A stretch of 64,000 nucleotides of DNA from Sclerodactyla briareus (GCA_026419785.1 JAODTK010001065.1:434001-498000), one strand, 5' to 3'. Positions 12,936 through 25,512 are shown, numbered from the stretch's first letter. Notes: generated by a model not told the origin, from the sequence alone. Numbers and translations: made by a program.

Positions 12936-13772
12936 GTGATCACTATTGCGTGTGTGTGTGCTGTGTTTGTATGTGTGTGTGTCACACTTTTTGTCGTTAT
13001 CAGGGTAGATTTTAGACGGTAAGTGCAATTGCGACATTGGGGTTGGGTGAACACGATCCTGATTAGATTTTTGGGCACAAAAGTCAACAATTAAGTAAGG
13101 TAATTAGCCTATTTTATGTAATTTTTATTGTTTAGGCTCGTTAGCAAAGATTACGGATGAACCGTAGGTGCTATGGTGACTTGATTGGCACATAGATGCG
13201 GATATAAGGTAGATGAACTGATTACATTTCAGCTTGAAATCATGGTAATAAGTCGTCTACTTTGCTAAGTTTATGCGAAAATTCAAAGTTCGTGTACGAA
13301 TTTTCACGAAACTTGTGAATATGGTCTACCTTCATTCCCATAACTTTTTAGCAAAGAATCGGGGTCAATGGAGGTCATTCACATGCCTAATGGCATTAAT
13401 TTTTGCGAAATCTTTAAGTGGCTTGGAGTTTCATGAAACTGTGCTGGTTATGGTTTACCTGAGTTCCATTTTTTTTTATCAGATTCAGGGTCCACTGGAC
13501 GGTCATTCAACGTGTCTAATTTGCGTAATTTATGCGTAATTTAGAGTTTGCCGGATTTTCGTGAACTTGGTAAATTGCAAAATTTAGTACATTTCTACTT
13601 TACTTCTTTAGTAGACCTTGTCAATGATCAGTATTTTCGAATTGAAATGCGTATGATCGTGGCTGTTTCTGTTAAAATCTAATACCGAAATCTTTTGACG
13701 ACAATCGAAGCCTGTTATTGTTTTCATGGTGAATAATAGAAGAAAACACTGATCACACAACCCGGCGAGACA
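12901..13772 (+). mobile_element. Family B terminal-inverted-repeat element, copy 1
   Basis: Starts TGTCTCCGCCTGAATGAAAT and ends CAACCCGGCGAGACA, which are imperfect inverted repeats (consensus TGTCTCGCCTG and CAGGCGAGACA). After the left end come ATTCAG, a GAGACTTAGTG motif and a (GT)n tract. The interior is built from degenerate roughly 100-bp repeats containing motifs such as AATTTATGCGAAAATTCAAAG, TTTTCACGAAACTTG and GGAGGTCATTCA. It has no coding capacity. Confidence 0.75.
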
Positions 13773-13859
13773 CTGGGGACGATCGCCTTGTTTTTTGTTC
13801 AGCCACCACTCAATTTGTAATCGACAACGCCTGGATCACGGTATGGTGGAGGATCTTGA

Positions 13860-14660
13860 TAAACTTGCGTCAAGGGTTGTTGCCAACAAGTAAAAGGGGC
13901 GCGGGGCAGTGGTGGCCCGGATTTCCCCGACGGGGGTCCGTGTTCTCGGACGGGCCTACGAGGATCAACCTGCATTTGTAATGTTTTCCAATTTGAACGT
14001 TTTTCTCTGAGAAGCAACGATATGAAAAACACACATTGTGGAAGACATAGTTTACTCAGTCTCTCAGTGGCATGCCACTCGATTCATGCGCTTTCAGTAA
14101 AATACTGAGAGAAAGGCGAGAACTGAAGTATTTTCGCGTCGTGAAAAAGCACTCCAATTAACACAAAGGCAAAAACAGTGGTATAGAGGAGGACGACCAG
14201 AACCTCCCCAACAGAATTGGACAGTATTTCTCCCCGCAGTGACAGTGACATATTCGACGATATTCAACGGACTTGGTGGCTATGCTACGATTGTATAGTT
14301 TGCAGGAAGACGATTACGCTGATGTTAAACTTGAGCGAGGAAACACTGCAAATCCGATGAATATATGACGCGCGCGAAACGCGCCGAAATTGTCAGCGTC
14401 ATATGGATTTCTTGGTTTATACAAGAAGGTGGGGCAAAATTTATGCGGCGGGGCAATAGGCCCTCGTCGCGGTGTGTTAATTTTTGCGTACCCACTCAGG
14501 CTCCCCGACGAATGGGGAAAAATTCCCGACGGGGGAGGGGGGGGGCAGGACTTCCCCGACGGAGGGGCATGACCCCCCCGCCCCTCCCCTGGAGACACCT
14601 CGGGGGGGGGGGCATTTGGTGCGGTGAAGACATTTCGGGCCCGAGCCCAAGTGCGCGGCA
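13860..14660. repeat. G-rich dispersed repeat pair
   Basis: Two patches, at about 13895-13960 and 14500-14620, share the motif TTCCCCGACGGGGG next to long G runs. The intervening 14.0-14.4 kb is ordinary AT-rich sequence. Open frames here are products of the low-complexity G/C tracts. From 14660 to about 17200 I see only short frames without recognisable content. Confidence 0.5.
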
Positions 14661-17270
14661 CTAGGGACCTTAGATGAAATACAGCAAAAATATTATCTAA
14701 TACAAATTTGTTTGAACAGTGCTGAGTTCGATATGTGATGGTGTTTGTTTTAGCAACTCCTACGAGATTTCAGGAGGATTTTCTGTCGTGCGAACCATTT
14801 TTAGAAAATTAAACACAATGCGCATGCGATGCACCTCCTCTAAACAAACTTGATTTTCTGTAAAACGTTACATATAATGGTTCTCGGATGGCCCACTGGG
14901 GTGTTTGCAAATTTCTGGCCCATTGGCCCACTTTGAAATCTTGCAAAAATTGCTTTCTTCTCCTACAAATTTTTGGTGCACATGACGATGTTCGGTCATC
15001 ATTGATCTTAAGAAGGTGTTTAGGATATTGGTCCAACGTCCCACTTTGGACCCTGGGGCCCATATTGTGAAACTACATACTGTGCTTTAAAATGCATCTC
15101 CTCCCTCATACTTACCCGGACGCAGTTGGAGCCCTAGGGCCCTGTTCATTGTGAAATATGGAAATTGTCGGCGTGTTTTGGCTTTGAAGTCATGTCTTGG
15201 ACGATTTTGAAAAAACATCCATTGAAGTTCGACACAATACTACTCATTACTCATCTACGCTTGGGTTGGGTGACCATGAGCTCTTCTTCGAATAAGGATA
15301 AATTCCAGAGAGTCGTAGTCTTTTACCTCCACCCCCTTGTTCGGGAATTTGAGGGTCATGAATTCTGTGAAATTATCTGCCAAACCCTGCATTGCCCTAT
15401 GATGCTTTGGCAAAAATATTACGTACGGTATATTTGCTACAACTTTCTACTTTGCGGGAATTGATCTACAGCAACCATTGGTGACTAGTGGAATTCGAAA
15501 TCGTGATTGATGTCAAATGTCCACCCAACGTGACATTCTTTCTTCGGATAGCGGACTTCCACGGTTTGGGGCGTCATGGCTACGGCAAGCGATGCCTATC
15601 AATATTATTCGAGAGTGGATAAGCTCCAAGATTCCCAAATGAAAAGTAATGTACATTTTTGTCGATGGTCGTGTTGCCAGATATGGGCATTACTGAATGG
15701 GTAACTAAGTCTAACTTCATTCAAAACATCACAACAGCCGGAGAGTTTTGAGATTGTCATAACTGTAACACGTGTATGGGTTCCGCGAACTGTAGTACTA
15801 CACTGGGGGTATCGGATTTCGTGCCCATCTGACTTAACCTTACTCCTATGTTCTGGGGAAGGAGCCAATAACATTCTTCCACCCTTGCCTTGATAATTTT
15901 CTTACCTCTCGTTCGTTTTCCCCTCCCTCAGCATGGTTTTAGCGAGCACTGAATGCTTCCATAGAATTTAGGAGGAGAAACAGACGAAGTACTTCGTACA
16001 TTGCCAAACACAACGTCAAGGGTAGGCATGTATTCGTGCAGTTTTAGGGCGGTATTAATTTTATCAATTATCATCCCAAAGTGGATATTCTACAATGTTT
16101 TAAAATGCATGTTCATGGTGTCGGCTTTTGACCAGACATCGGTGATTCTAAAATGACAACTATCACGATGATTTCCGTTTTTCATGCCTCGCTTCCACCC
16201 TCCCTAAAAATATATTTTTACATAGACCCCACCCAATACAAAGTTGGGTGTAATCTTCACAAATGGAAACAAAATTTCACTGATCCTAATTTTTTGGAGG
16301 CCGATTCGCAGTTTCTGACCCTCGTGAGCGCAGGCAGGGTGGCTTTTTTAAAAAAAATTGCACCCCTCAATCCCATTTTGGGTGCTCTACTTAGGGATTT
16401 TTCAGTTGCTATTGCCTAACCATTGAAAAGTGGTCCCAATGCATTGCTAAAGCCAGCGATTTGTAGCTGATCAATAACGCACACACTGATTTGTGTGTTC
16501 AACAATGCATTACAAACATCTTTTCCACATGGCACATATATTTACCCCACACGATACTGCCCTAATTGCTCATTGCCTTCTGTGCCTCGCCCGCCCCCTC
16601 CCTCTCAAAACTAGCATAATACCCTAACATGCAACTTCTGAAAGTTTCCAATTGATCATCAGGCCCATTAAGGTGTAGACCGTGTCCATGATTTTCCGCC
16701 ATTCATTTCTACTTCACTCATTTTCTTCTGCATTGGGATTAGTCCTTCATTCATTGTATTGATGGTTTTTGCAACCATACATCCGTATATCCCGTGGGGT
16801 ATGTCAAATATTACCGTACTTTCGTAGTGAAAGTAAAAACTTGACTTGACTCCGCAATCCATGGAGCTATTATATTAAACCGCAACTGTACTGTTACAAT
16901 TCATTCAAAATCGGTAGGCCTATCGAATCTCGCTCCGCATCGCACATTAGCGATATCCTTCAACCATCATGTACTAAATTCTGTCGTAGGAATTGGTAGT
17001 GGAATCAATAGATAAAGTGCATAATTAAACGTACCAGGCCTTTGCCGGCCCGACACGCTGTGCCATACATTACATACTAATTAAAACGGCAATAGATGCA
17101 CCTCGACGGCCGACATAAAGCTGGCGGTTCCATGCATGTGGGCGGCCGGTGTTCGGAAGACCTCGTTTTCCATGCATGCGGCTGGTGGTTGGCGGGCGGT
17201 TTGCTCGAGTCACGCACCCCTTCTCACTTTTAGTGTGTATAGGCGCATATAAGAAACGCGATGTAGCCTA

Positions 17271-17350
17271 CTATTATTAATTATGTTATATTAGTGGTTG
17301 TTGTTATTATTATTATTATTGTTATTAATTATTAGCATTATATTATATTT
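17271..17350. repeat. ATT/TTA microsatellite
   Basis: AT-only trinucleotide-rich run (TTATTATTATTATTATTG and similar), interrupted. It lies just upstream of the CpG-rich zone. Confidence 0.75.
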
Positions 17351-17677
17351 TATCAAACACCGGACGGATACTAGTGTTGAAACCTAAACCACCGGTGTTC
17401 ATTTTCTGAGAACCAATTGTTCTGAATGTCGACGATTATGGCCCACCATTGAAACTTCGCAATTGACAGGTTTTTGGGATTTGATTAGCAAATACTTGAC
17501 ATAATCTCGGTGTTAAAAAAAACCTGTAAAATGTGTTCAAGTAGTGTCCGGGCGGCCGTTGCATTATAGACACAATCCGTAATAAAATCTCATCCCTAGT
17601 GTTGAAACAGTTCTGAATTTTGTTTGAACATTATTTGAACCTAAAATTGTTTCTCTTCTCTACTACTCTCCATTCTA

Positions 17678-17700
17678 TTATCCGGCTTCAAGCCGGATAA
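17678..17700. other. Perfect 23-nt palindrome
   Basis: Arms TTATCCGGCTT and AAGCCGGATAA are exact reverse complements around a single C. It would form an 11-bp stem in RNA or a cruciform in DNA, and is not part of any repeat family recognised in this window. Function unknown. Confidence 0.8.
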
Positions 17701-17739
17701 GAATTTCAGGAAATCCCGGGAAATTGATTACGAAGACAC

Positions 17740-18065
17740 GCGGCGGGGGGCGGAAAAATCGCAACATGACGATTCGAGAAACGCCCGCCCGTCCGCGTGC
17801 ATGGAACGCTGCTTAAGTCGCATAATAATCGTAAATGTCACTTCTGAGCTAATTACTGCAATGCATTGCAGTGGGCTGCGCACTGGTTGTTGAACTGTTC
17901 GAACCGTTCGTGGCGCATGCAGGACAGCGCTATCCGCTAGCGATGGGCGGGGCGCGCAGCTAGCGCTACAGAATACGCTGTACGGTCATTATGTGTGGTG
18001 TGGGGGCTTTTGAGGCCATACTGTTATGATTGTAGTTGGCTCGCGGCGTTCCCTTCGCCGCGACA
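17740..18065. promoter_or_regulatory. CpG-rich, GC-box-containing zone
   Basis: CpG density is far above the surrounding sequence. It contains GGGCGGGGC (about 17946), CGCCCGCCCGTCCGCG (about 17783) and a palindromic GCTAGC pair. A perfect GC hairpin (TCGCGGCG, 7-nt loop, CGCCGCGA) closes it at 18041-18063. This could be an unmethylated promoter region. No start site or first exon could be assigned: the large open frame next to it (18222-18986) runs on the - strand towards this zone and so would not start here. Confidence 0.3.
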
Positions 18066-18221
18066 AAACTTTCAAATCACATTTAAAATTGCTAATATCA
18101 GTAGTCCTACATTATAGGCATAGGAATGAAATATTGCCAGAAAGCACATTTTTGTTTTTTTTTTTTCCATTAATGCGAAGGCCTTAACAGCGCTGAGTGG
18201 TACGTAACCAGCCCGGACAAA

Positions 18222-18986
18222 TCATGGGAATTTACGGCCCCGTCCCCCCCGCGCGGGTTCCACGAAAACTTGATCACGTACGTACAACATTGTGTCGGTG
18301 TCGCATATTGTTTTTTGAGTGAAAATGATTCGATCGGAAAATTGGTCAACCAGCACATCTGTGAGACAAAACAGCGCAGAATGATTTGTTCCACCTCCAA
18401 CGAATAATTTGGGGGCTCTTTGGTTGGGCAGTTCCATTTTATTGATGTTGGTGCGGGCTATTTTTAACTTAACGGGTGCTATTCTGCTCAATATGTCCCA
18501 CTTCACTGAATTTTCGCACCCCTCTACTTTCGGTTTCGGGTGCTGTTTTTGGACCTTTCGGGTGCGGAATCGCACTCCGCCCCCCGCCCGCTGGTTTTTT
18601 TTCCGACGCTGGTCAGCAGTGTGTTTAATTAATATGAAAGCGTCGATGTAACAGTTGGATGCTGATTTTGGTTGTCTATCTTCAATATATCCGCACAGCA
18701 AAACAGGAGCGAATCCATCCAGATTTGACACAGTAAATTTGTTTGGTTTGGTACGTATGAAAGCATTGAAAGTGTCCACTAAATCTTGAAGTTCATTCTG
18801 AAGTGGACACGATATGTCTTCGTTCCTTGCAATTTTTCTTCCGAGCCCGTTTGGTACGCTACTGAAATGACGACTTACGAGCGTGTTTTGAAACCTTCTA
18901 CTAGCGCGTCTATCTGTAGGTATACGCACATTTATTGGAACCATTATGCGAAGCCTAATTTGCCAACGAAAACCGCTAACCCGCAC
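18222..18986 (-). CDS. 254-codon open frame, unrecognised
   Basis: This is the longest uninterrupted frame in the window. It starts at an ATG (complement of 18986) and encodes a basic protein. The centre (ELQDLVDTFNAF, then FTVSNLDGFAPVLLCGYIED) reads like a folded globular domain. The region after it is Lys/Arg-rich (DQRRKKNQRAGGG) and overlaps G/C-rich sequence that is also open on the + strand, so the 3' half is less trustworthy. No signal peptide, membrane segment or family motif was recognised. It may be an exon, a single-exon gene or a relic of a mobile element. Confidence 0.35.
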   Translation of the reverse strand: MRVSGFRWQIRLRIMVPINVRIPTDRRASRRFQNTLVSRHFSSVPNGLGRKIARNEDISCPLQNELQDLVDTFNAFIRTKPNKFTVSNLDGFAPVLLCGYIEDRQPKSASNCYIDAFILIKHTADQRRKKNQRAGGGVRFRTRKVQKQHPKPKVEGCENSVKWDILSRIAPVKLKIARTNINKMELPNQRAPKLFVGGGTNHSALFCLTDVLVDQFSDRIIFTQKTICDTDTMLYVRDQVFVEPARGGRGRKFP

Positions 18987-19154
18987 GCATGCTTATCCCC
19001 CCACTATCAGTTTTACGGTTTGATAAAAGCCCCAGGCTAACTCCTACCCCTGCAATGAGTATGGATTATTAAATTACGCCCATAATTCTAATTTGAGTTT
19101 ATTGAATTCTGAGTTAGGCCTAAACCCTATGATTCGGTGATTTATGGAATGAAA

Positions 19155-21022
19155 ACCTAGGCCAGGCTAGTCACTATCAGAAGAAATTTTACTGTAGCAC
19201 ACTTCCAATTGAAGGTGACGAAATCCGTCACTTCTTGCCTCCACTTCTCCCTCCGACTACACCGCCTCTATAACTTAAAACATCATTCAAGAACATTGCA
19301 ATTCACTACAATGTTAAAATTTCATTAGTACAAAAGTTGATACTTACAGGCTGAATTTTGACCGTAATAACTGGGGAAATCAACCACCGCCTTTTTTTTC
19401 CTTCCGAGCCTGTATTGTTATTGAAACCTAGTTTTGTAAACAGCAGTGTTGCCACTCAGCTCAGTCTGGCGATCCTATTCATTATTTCATATTGGGACAC
19501 ATGCAGACATTTGCTTATAGAGAATGGGCATGATCATTTCATACATCTTAGAGTGGCCACTGGTATTCACACCACACCAACTTGTGATCAGTTATGCACT
19601 TAAGGAGATTCCTTGACTGATTCCGGGTAAATATTTGTATTCTCACCTGCAAAGACCAATCATCCCACGGATATGGGAATGAATGGGTTTTTTCTAAACC
19701 TACTTCTTAACTACAATAAAATTGATCTTTTGGGTAAATCAATTGAGATGCACGCTTGTCAGAAACGAAGTTGAAACAGAAAGTTGGCTGTTATCGTCTA
19801 CCTAAAAAACAACCTAGGCCTCGAGTTGTTGAACGCAGGGCTTTTATTACTGTACTACAGCCCTGTGAGCGCATGCTAGGCAGGCTAGAGTCACGTATCA
19901 AAAAATTTTACTGTAGCCACTTCACATTGAAGTGACGAAATCCGTCACCTCATTCCTACTTCTCCCTTCCATTATACGTCCCTCCCCTCTCCATAACCTT
20001 CAAAACCTCATTCACGAACATTCCAATCCACTACAATGTTAAATTTTCATAGTAATAAAAGTTTTATACTTACAAGCCTATTTTAACTGTAATAATTGGG
20101 GAAATCACTACCTGTTTTTTCCCCCAGCCTGTCTTGTTTTGCAACTAGTTTTTGTAAACAGAAGTGTTTGCAAACTCATAACACAGACACACAACTTGTA
20201 GCATTTATGAAGATTCCCGACTGAATCCGGGTAAATATTTGGTAATTCTACCGCACAAAGACCAATATGGGATATTCTAACCTTTCTTAAACTACTACAA
20301 TAATTGGTTTTTTTGGTATTTATTGGAGATGCAAGCTTGTCAGAAACTGAAGTGAAACAGAAAAGTTGGCTGATTAGCGCTAGCTTAAAAAACAACTAGG
20401 CCCTCGAGTGGTGAACGGCAGGCTTTAGTACGGTACGAAAGCCTGTGAGCGCAGGCAGGCCCAGGCTAGTCACGTTCAGAAGACATTTGACTGTAGCACA
20501 CTTCCCATGGAAGGTGACGAAATCGTCACCTCATGCCTCCAAACTTCTCCCTCCAATTATACTCCCTCTAGAACCTTCAAAACATATTCAAGAACATTCA
20601 ATCCATACAATGTTAAAATTTCATTAGTATAAAGTATACTTACAAGCCTAATTTTAACGTAATAATTGGGGGAAATCACTACCTGTTTTTCCCCAGCCTG
20701 TCGTGTTTTAAAAACATGGTTTGTAAACAGAAGTGTTGCACCTCATAACACAGACAAACTTGTAGGCATTTATGAAGATTCCCGACTGAATCCGGGTAAC
20801 TTTGGTATTTCTCACCCGCCAAAGACCCAATTGGATATTCTAACCGGTTTCTTAAATACACTTAATTGGTCTTTTTGGTATATTAATTGGAGCCACGCTG
20901 TCAGGCACGAAGTTGCAACAGAAAGTGGGCCGCTTAGCACTAGCCAAAAAAAAACAGTTCGAGGCCTCGAGTTGTGAACGCAGGCTTTAGGACAGGTACT
21001 AAAGCCTGTTGAGCGCAGGCTA
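19155..21022 (+). repeat. Tandem triplicate of 570-720-bp units
   Basis: Three diverged units begin near 19155, 19873 and 20452, each with a GGCTAG...GTCAC..TCA motif followed by TTTACTGTAGC-like sequence. Shared landmarks follow in order: AAGGTGACGAAATCCGTCAC, CAATGTTAAAATTTCATTAGTA, TACTTACA, GTAATAA.TGGGGAAATCA, TTTGTAAACAG, GATTCCCGACTGAATCCGGGTAA, and a terminal TGAGCGCAGGC. Unit 1 carries about 150 bp that units 2 and 3 lack (near 19455-19600). Units differ mainly by small indels. Open frames in the array are not conserved between units, so it is non-coding. Confidence 0.88.
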
Positions 21023-21582
21023 GGCCCATATGGGGGCCGAACTTAGGGGACATCAACATTTATGTTGTACCTAATTTTTGGGCCCCCCCCCCCCTAAAAA
21101 TGTTTATGCAGTAGGACCAGATAAATATTGGCATAGATAAGTCATTGGTAAACATCCGATTCTCCCAAAATATTGGTTGTCGATTGCAAATGCCAATTTG
21201 TTCAGATTTACAATTTCCTAACACAAGTTGAACGTAGCTGACTGCTTAATGTCAGGATGAAGTTGTCAGAAATTTCTGATCACTCTTTTGAGTATTACTC
21301 TAAAAAATATCTTCATCGATCAATGTTTTCAGTTAGTTCAGTCAAACAGAAACATAGGTGCTGATGTAGCCTGCAAAAACTGTTATAAAAACGGGGTCAT
21401 TTGTGGTGTTAATGATGAAACAATTTACTCACGGGGCCTAAATGTAACGACAGGCCTAAAATTAGGGGATTTACCATGTAGGTGCTGTGACTAGCCATGA
21501 GTGCGTCCCTTGAATAACATTTTTTTCAATTGCATTGTAACAAATATGCAGAGCGGATCATAGTGAGAGAAGAAGAAAAAAT

Positions 21583-21880
21583 TCTGGTTTGACCAGGACA
21601 ACAGTTGGTCCCAAAACAAACATGATGGTGATTTTGAGGTAACAGATGTAAAAATTTGTGTATTTTCGCGATTTTCTCCTAATTAGTCGAATTGAAACGA
21701 AAATTGTTTGAATGTGGACTGTTATTGGTTTGAAACAATATTTAACAGCGTCATGTCAGGGTCATAGGGAGGTCAATTGCAGAATCAATGTGTTTTTTTA
21801 ACCTTGAATATTTCAAACAAAAATTGCAGGATGTGGACTACAGTTGGTCTTGAACAAACAGGTAGGCATTTTGAAGTCAC
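21583..21880 (+). repeat. Degenerate tandem repeat, about 125-bp period
   Basis: The motif (A)TGTGGACT...TTGGTYYKAAACAA recurs near 21590, 21713 and 21832, each followed by a motif like GGTCATAGGGAGGTCA or TTTTGAGGT. The same motif occurs once near 27090. Low conservation. The 21.0-21.6 and 22.1-23.0 kb flanks show no supported gene. Confidence 0.45.
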
Positions 21881-23041
21881 TTAGGGGCGGTAATATTGTG
21901 CCGTTCTCTAACAAGGGACCAAAACAGGCCATTCCTGCAGGATTAAACATCAGCGGTTTAACCCACCTGCACATGTCTTGTTTAGAGTAGGGCATTATGC
22001 AGATCCTTATTAAGCCATTGCCGCGCCTGCAATGCCAAGGGTCCCTGGTCCAAACCTTGGTGTCGACCATGATACCATCTTCACCTGATGACCATGATCA
22101 AAGGTGCCTATATAGGGAATCATGTTCAGAGAAAGGCCCTTTCAAAGCTATATTTTAGACATTGTGCAAAGGTTGCGACGAGCCATTCGGTATTATTACA
22201 AGGCTGACATTGAGATATGATGAGCAACACAGATGTCGGATCTGGACTTAGAGCGGCCTGAGGCAACTAAGCCTTTTCATTCAGAAAAATTTCATCTCGA
22301 GTATCTTGGGTAGGTATGTTATAACAGAGCATGACTCTCGATGAAGATCTAAAACCGTAGACCATATAGCTATACCATGACATCTGGTTCCACAGAATAT
22401 TGGAAATGATTGGGAGAGGTAGTGACAGGTAATCAATGAATAAATTTAGACAGACTGAGTCTTTTGGCAACACTCCCTTCAAGTATTTTAACTGTCCTTC
22501 CTATTTGGTAGTATTTGATGCTCGATTTCCCATATAAGCGACCGGATATGGAATGCCAACTAATATTGGCTCCTCATTCTAACAATTTACATTATCATTA
22601 CCAAATTATTCATATAATATCACATTCTTCATATAATATCACTTAGCTAATTCAAATAAATAACACTTACCTAGTGCCAAACGTGCTGCATATGCCCACC
22701 CCCCGACTTCCCCTCTAGATCTGTTTCCTTCTAGCTCCTCTTTCTGGGTTTGCTAATAAATAAAAACACAGGACAGAGACATAATCCAGCTGTGGACCTT
22801 GCCAAACAAGTGTATACAGCAATGCCTAATATCAAAAAAAAAATGTGTAGATTTCTACATAGAAAACCAAGTGTGAGACCTGCTTCAACTGATATGATTT
22901 TCTCACATAATTCCATGTTTATTGTCTGAGTTGATTGTCTAATTCAAAGTCAAAATAAGTTTACCTACTCACACAGCTTGAATAATGTCAATGCCTAGAT
23001 GTAGACAATATATAACTAACATATCTCTAGTTTGATCAAAA

Positions 23042-23653
23042 TTACATTTCTAGAACCATCTCAACTTCATCGATCTGGTCAGGCAATGTTGTCATAACTT
23101 GGGGCCAGATATTGTCATTGACCACCACTGTCACCAAGTCCAGCTTATGACTACCCTAGACAACCTCTATTACTAACTGCAATAGCTCTTCAGTCTTTTC
23201 CATCTTCAATAGACAAGAATTCTCCAATGTCCTCCACAAAGGAGCAGCAGAAATATTAAAACATTCTTTTCTTTCGATATTCCCTCCCTCTTCGTTTGTA
23301 CCGTATTTTGACAAGTTTAACTTCTGAAGATGGGAAAGTCTAACGGTTGAACTCTCAAGAGAACTCTCAATGAGTGCTCCTGCATCATAGTGAATGAGCC
23401 TGACCCAACCCACAATGGAGTACCGTAGGCCTTTGAATGACTGCTCGTCGGACTGCAAGTGAAAATTAGGGGCATCATGGTAAACTTTTATAGGCTTTGT
23501 ACGCATGTGATATCGATGTTGTGAAGGGCCTGGCCGTGGACAGCAGAATCGGTCTCCGCTCACTCTCTCCAGATGAAGCCACGAAAATGACAATACTTTG
23601 TTATTGTCCACTGACTTGGCAGTAATGCCTGCTAGTGTTTGACTCACAACCAT
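23042..23653 (-). pseudogene. Open frame of 204 codons with one internal stop
   Basis: Starts at an ATG (complement of 23653) directly preceded by an in-frame TAA, and runs 166 codons to a TAG at 23156-23158. The same frame then continues for 37 codons (KLDLVTVVVNDNIWPQVM, then LPDQIDEVEMVLEM) to a TAA at 23042. Both parts look protein-like, and the part before the stop ends LLQLVIEVV. A short leucine-rich stretch (LSHLQKLNLS) suggests, but does not prove, an LRR-type protein. Having no intron, it could be a retrocopy or a small single-exon gene. Given the base-calling noise elsewhere in the window, the stop may be an error. Confidence 0.4.
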
Positions 23654-23844
23654 TTATGGTATGTCTCCATATAAATATAACAACTAGGGTGGTTGTTAGC
23701 GTTGTTCTGCAGTGAATAGATGCAGAACATTCATGGGTTTGCTGTTCGCATTAGTGCAAACAAGGTGACACTAGTGGGTCCATACGCCACCTAATATGGG
23801 ACATTTTGACAAATCCCAGGGTAAAATTGGGGAAGTGGGGGTCA

Positions 23845-24033
23845 TCCTTGTCTTACAACATTCACTGTGTCCCTCCATTGTGTAACTCTTGGGGAGACTT
23901 GGGTGCATCCTACTGTTCACAAATCACCTCACCCGGTCCCCCCCACTTTCCACAGTGGGTGGGGCGTGGGACTTTCAGGAGACATGCCTCATTCAACTGC
24001 TCATCTTCTACGACTGAGCTAATCCAGCTTCCA
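23845..24033 (-). mobile_element. tRNA-derived SINE, degraded
   Basis: Read on the - strand it begins GGAAGCTGGATTAGCTCAGT, a tRNA A-box-like head. It then shares GAGGCATGTCTCCTG.. and the CCCACCCAC-type stretch with the better copy at 48340-48553. The 3' part is more diverged. It sits 160 bp upstream of the first exon found for gene 1. Confidence 0.5.
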
Positions 24034-24193
24034 CCTTTTGTGTAACTATCATCCTTCATACAAATCAAGATTCCAGCCCAAAGCTTCAATTCAAAATCAC
24101 ACGGCAGATTACTATTGTGGGCCTACATATTATTCCAGACTTTTAAGGTCATGCTCTGTTGAAATAACTTATTCATCCACTAATTTATTACAG

Positions 24194-24257
24194 AAAACCA
24201 AACGAAGGCAACTTCCATCATCAGTACAACAAGGGACATGAACTCAACAAATAAAAG
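24194..24257 (+). CDS. Gene 1, exon a (most 5' exon found)
   Basis: Acceptor TTATTACAG and donor AG|GTAGGT frame a 64-bp exon (two bases, 20 codons, two bases). Reading from phase 1 it gives NQTKATSIISTTRDMNSTNK, a Ser/Thr-rich disordered stretch. It ends in phase 2, and the split codon completes to Arg with the next exon. The other two frames are short and unconvincing. Confidence 0.5.
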
Positions 24258-25512
24258 GTAGGTGCAAGGGCGACAACCCTGGAGATGTAACTGCCTTAAT
24301 AAGATCTTTGGAAAATGCATTGTTGTCTGTAAAGAACTGGCAAATTTTCTATCTCAACGTCATATTTTTTTTCGAAAATAATGAAAAATTGTTTGAGGGC
24401 CATAATACTGATGGGTATATCGCCACACATTAATATGCCGATGTAAAATTAGATGTGATATACTGTAGACAATAATTTTTGTCCTAACGCATTTGAATAG
24501 CACCACCCATTTTCACCAGTTGTTGTGAAGATTTAATGCCCCTTGCTAATTTAAGCCTACCCACCAATAAATTAGTCAAGTTGAAGTTTGCCTGAATGGA
24601 GCATCCACCCCCCACCCCCCCACCCCCCGGCCGCCCCCCCTGTTCTCTACCTGTCCTGTTGCAGGCCCTAGATGCTCCGACACACCATTATTCCTGCAAT
24701 CGCATCACCCCTTATGTTCGAACTAATATTAACCTATGATTTGTTGGGGGGGAAATAGACACAGGGGAGTCAGAAATTCTGAACACAATTCTGGTACTCA
24801 TCACCCAAAACATGTGATCGTTGTCATCGTATTAACTAGTTCATCTAAGATGGTTATAAAGAGAGTGAATAAGCCAGCTCTGATGTATCTTGAACTATTG
24901 CTCTTTCTCATACTCGATGGGATTGAACCTGAGAGTTTGGGCACATTCTGGCAAACACAAGGCCTAGTCTAGACTAGACACCTCAGCCCTAGCCTTCCTG
25001 CTTCTAATGACTAGACGACCAGGGCCAGTGCTGCCTGGACAGCAGTTCCATCCCCTTCCCCCTTTGTGATCACCATGTAATCCTTACAGCTGAAGAAGGG
25101 GCGGGACAACAAAACAAACCGCCCATTCACTGGCAGAATGATTGTAGTTAAAGCTCCGCCGCCCAACGTAACTCCCTGATTACTCACATACTATCTGATC
25201 TTCCTGTTTAAAGAACCTCCAAACCACTAGACCACTATAGTCACATTGTCATATATGTTTTCGTGCCATGACAATCACAAGTGACTCTCTTCCTGGTATG
25301 TCTTTACTAGTGGTTGACTTGGAAAAAACTTGACTAGTAACTCTCTCTGGAAACCTCATATTCCAAGATATCGCACTTACTAACATCAGCTGCAACTTTT
25401 ATTCTGGCCAAACCACCTCATTCATAGTTCACATCACGTTATGAACTGACTTAGGTCTGCCTCTCACTCATCAGAACTGTAACAGTCCTCAGACTACATC
25501 GTAGACCATCAG

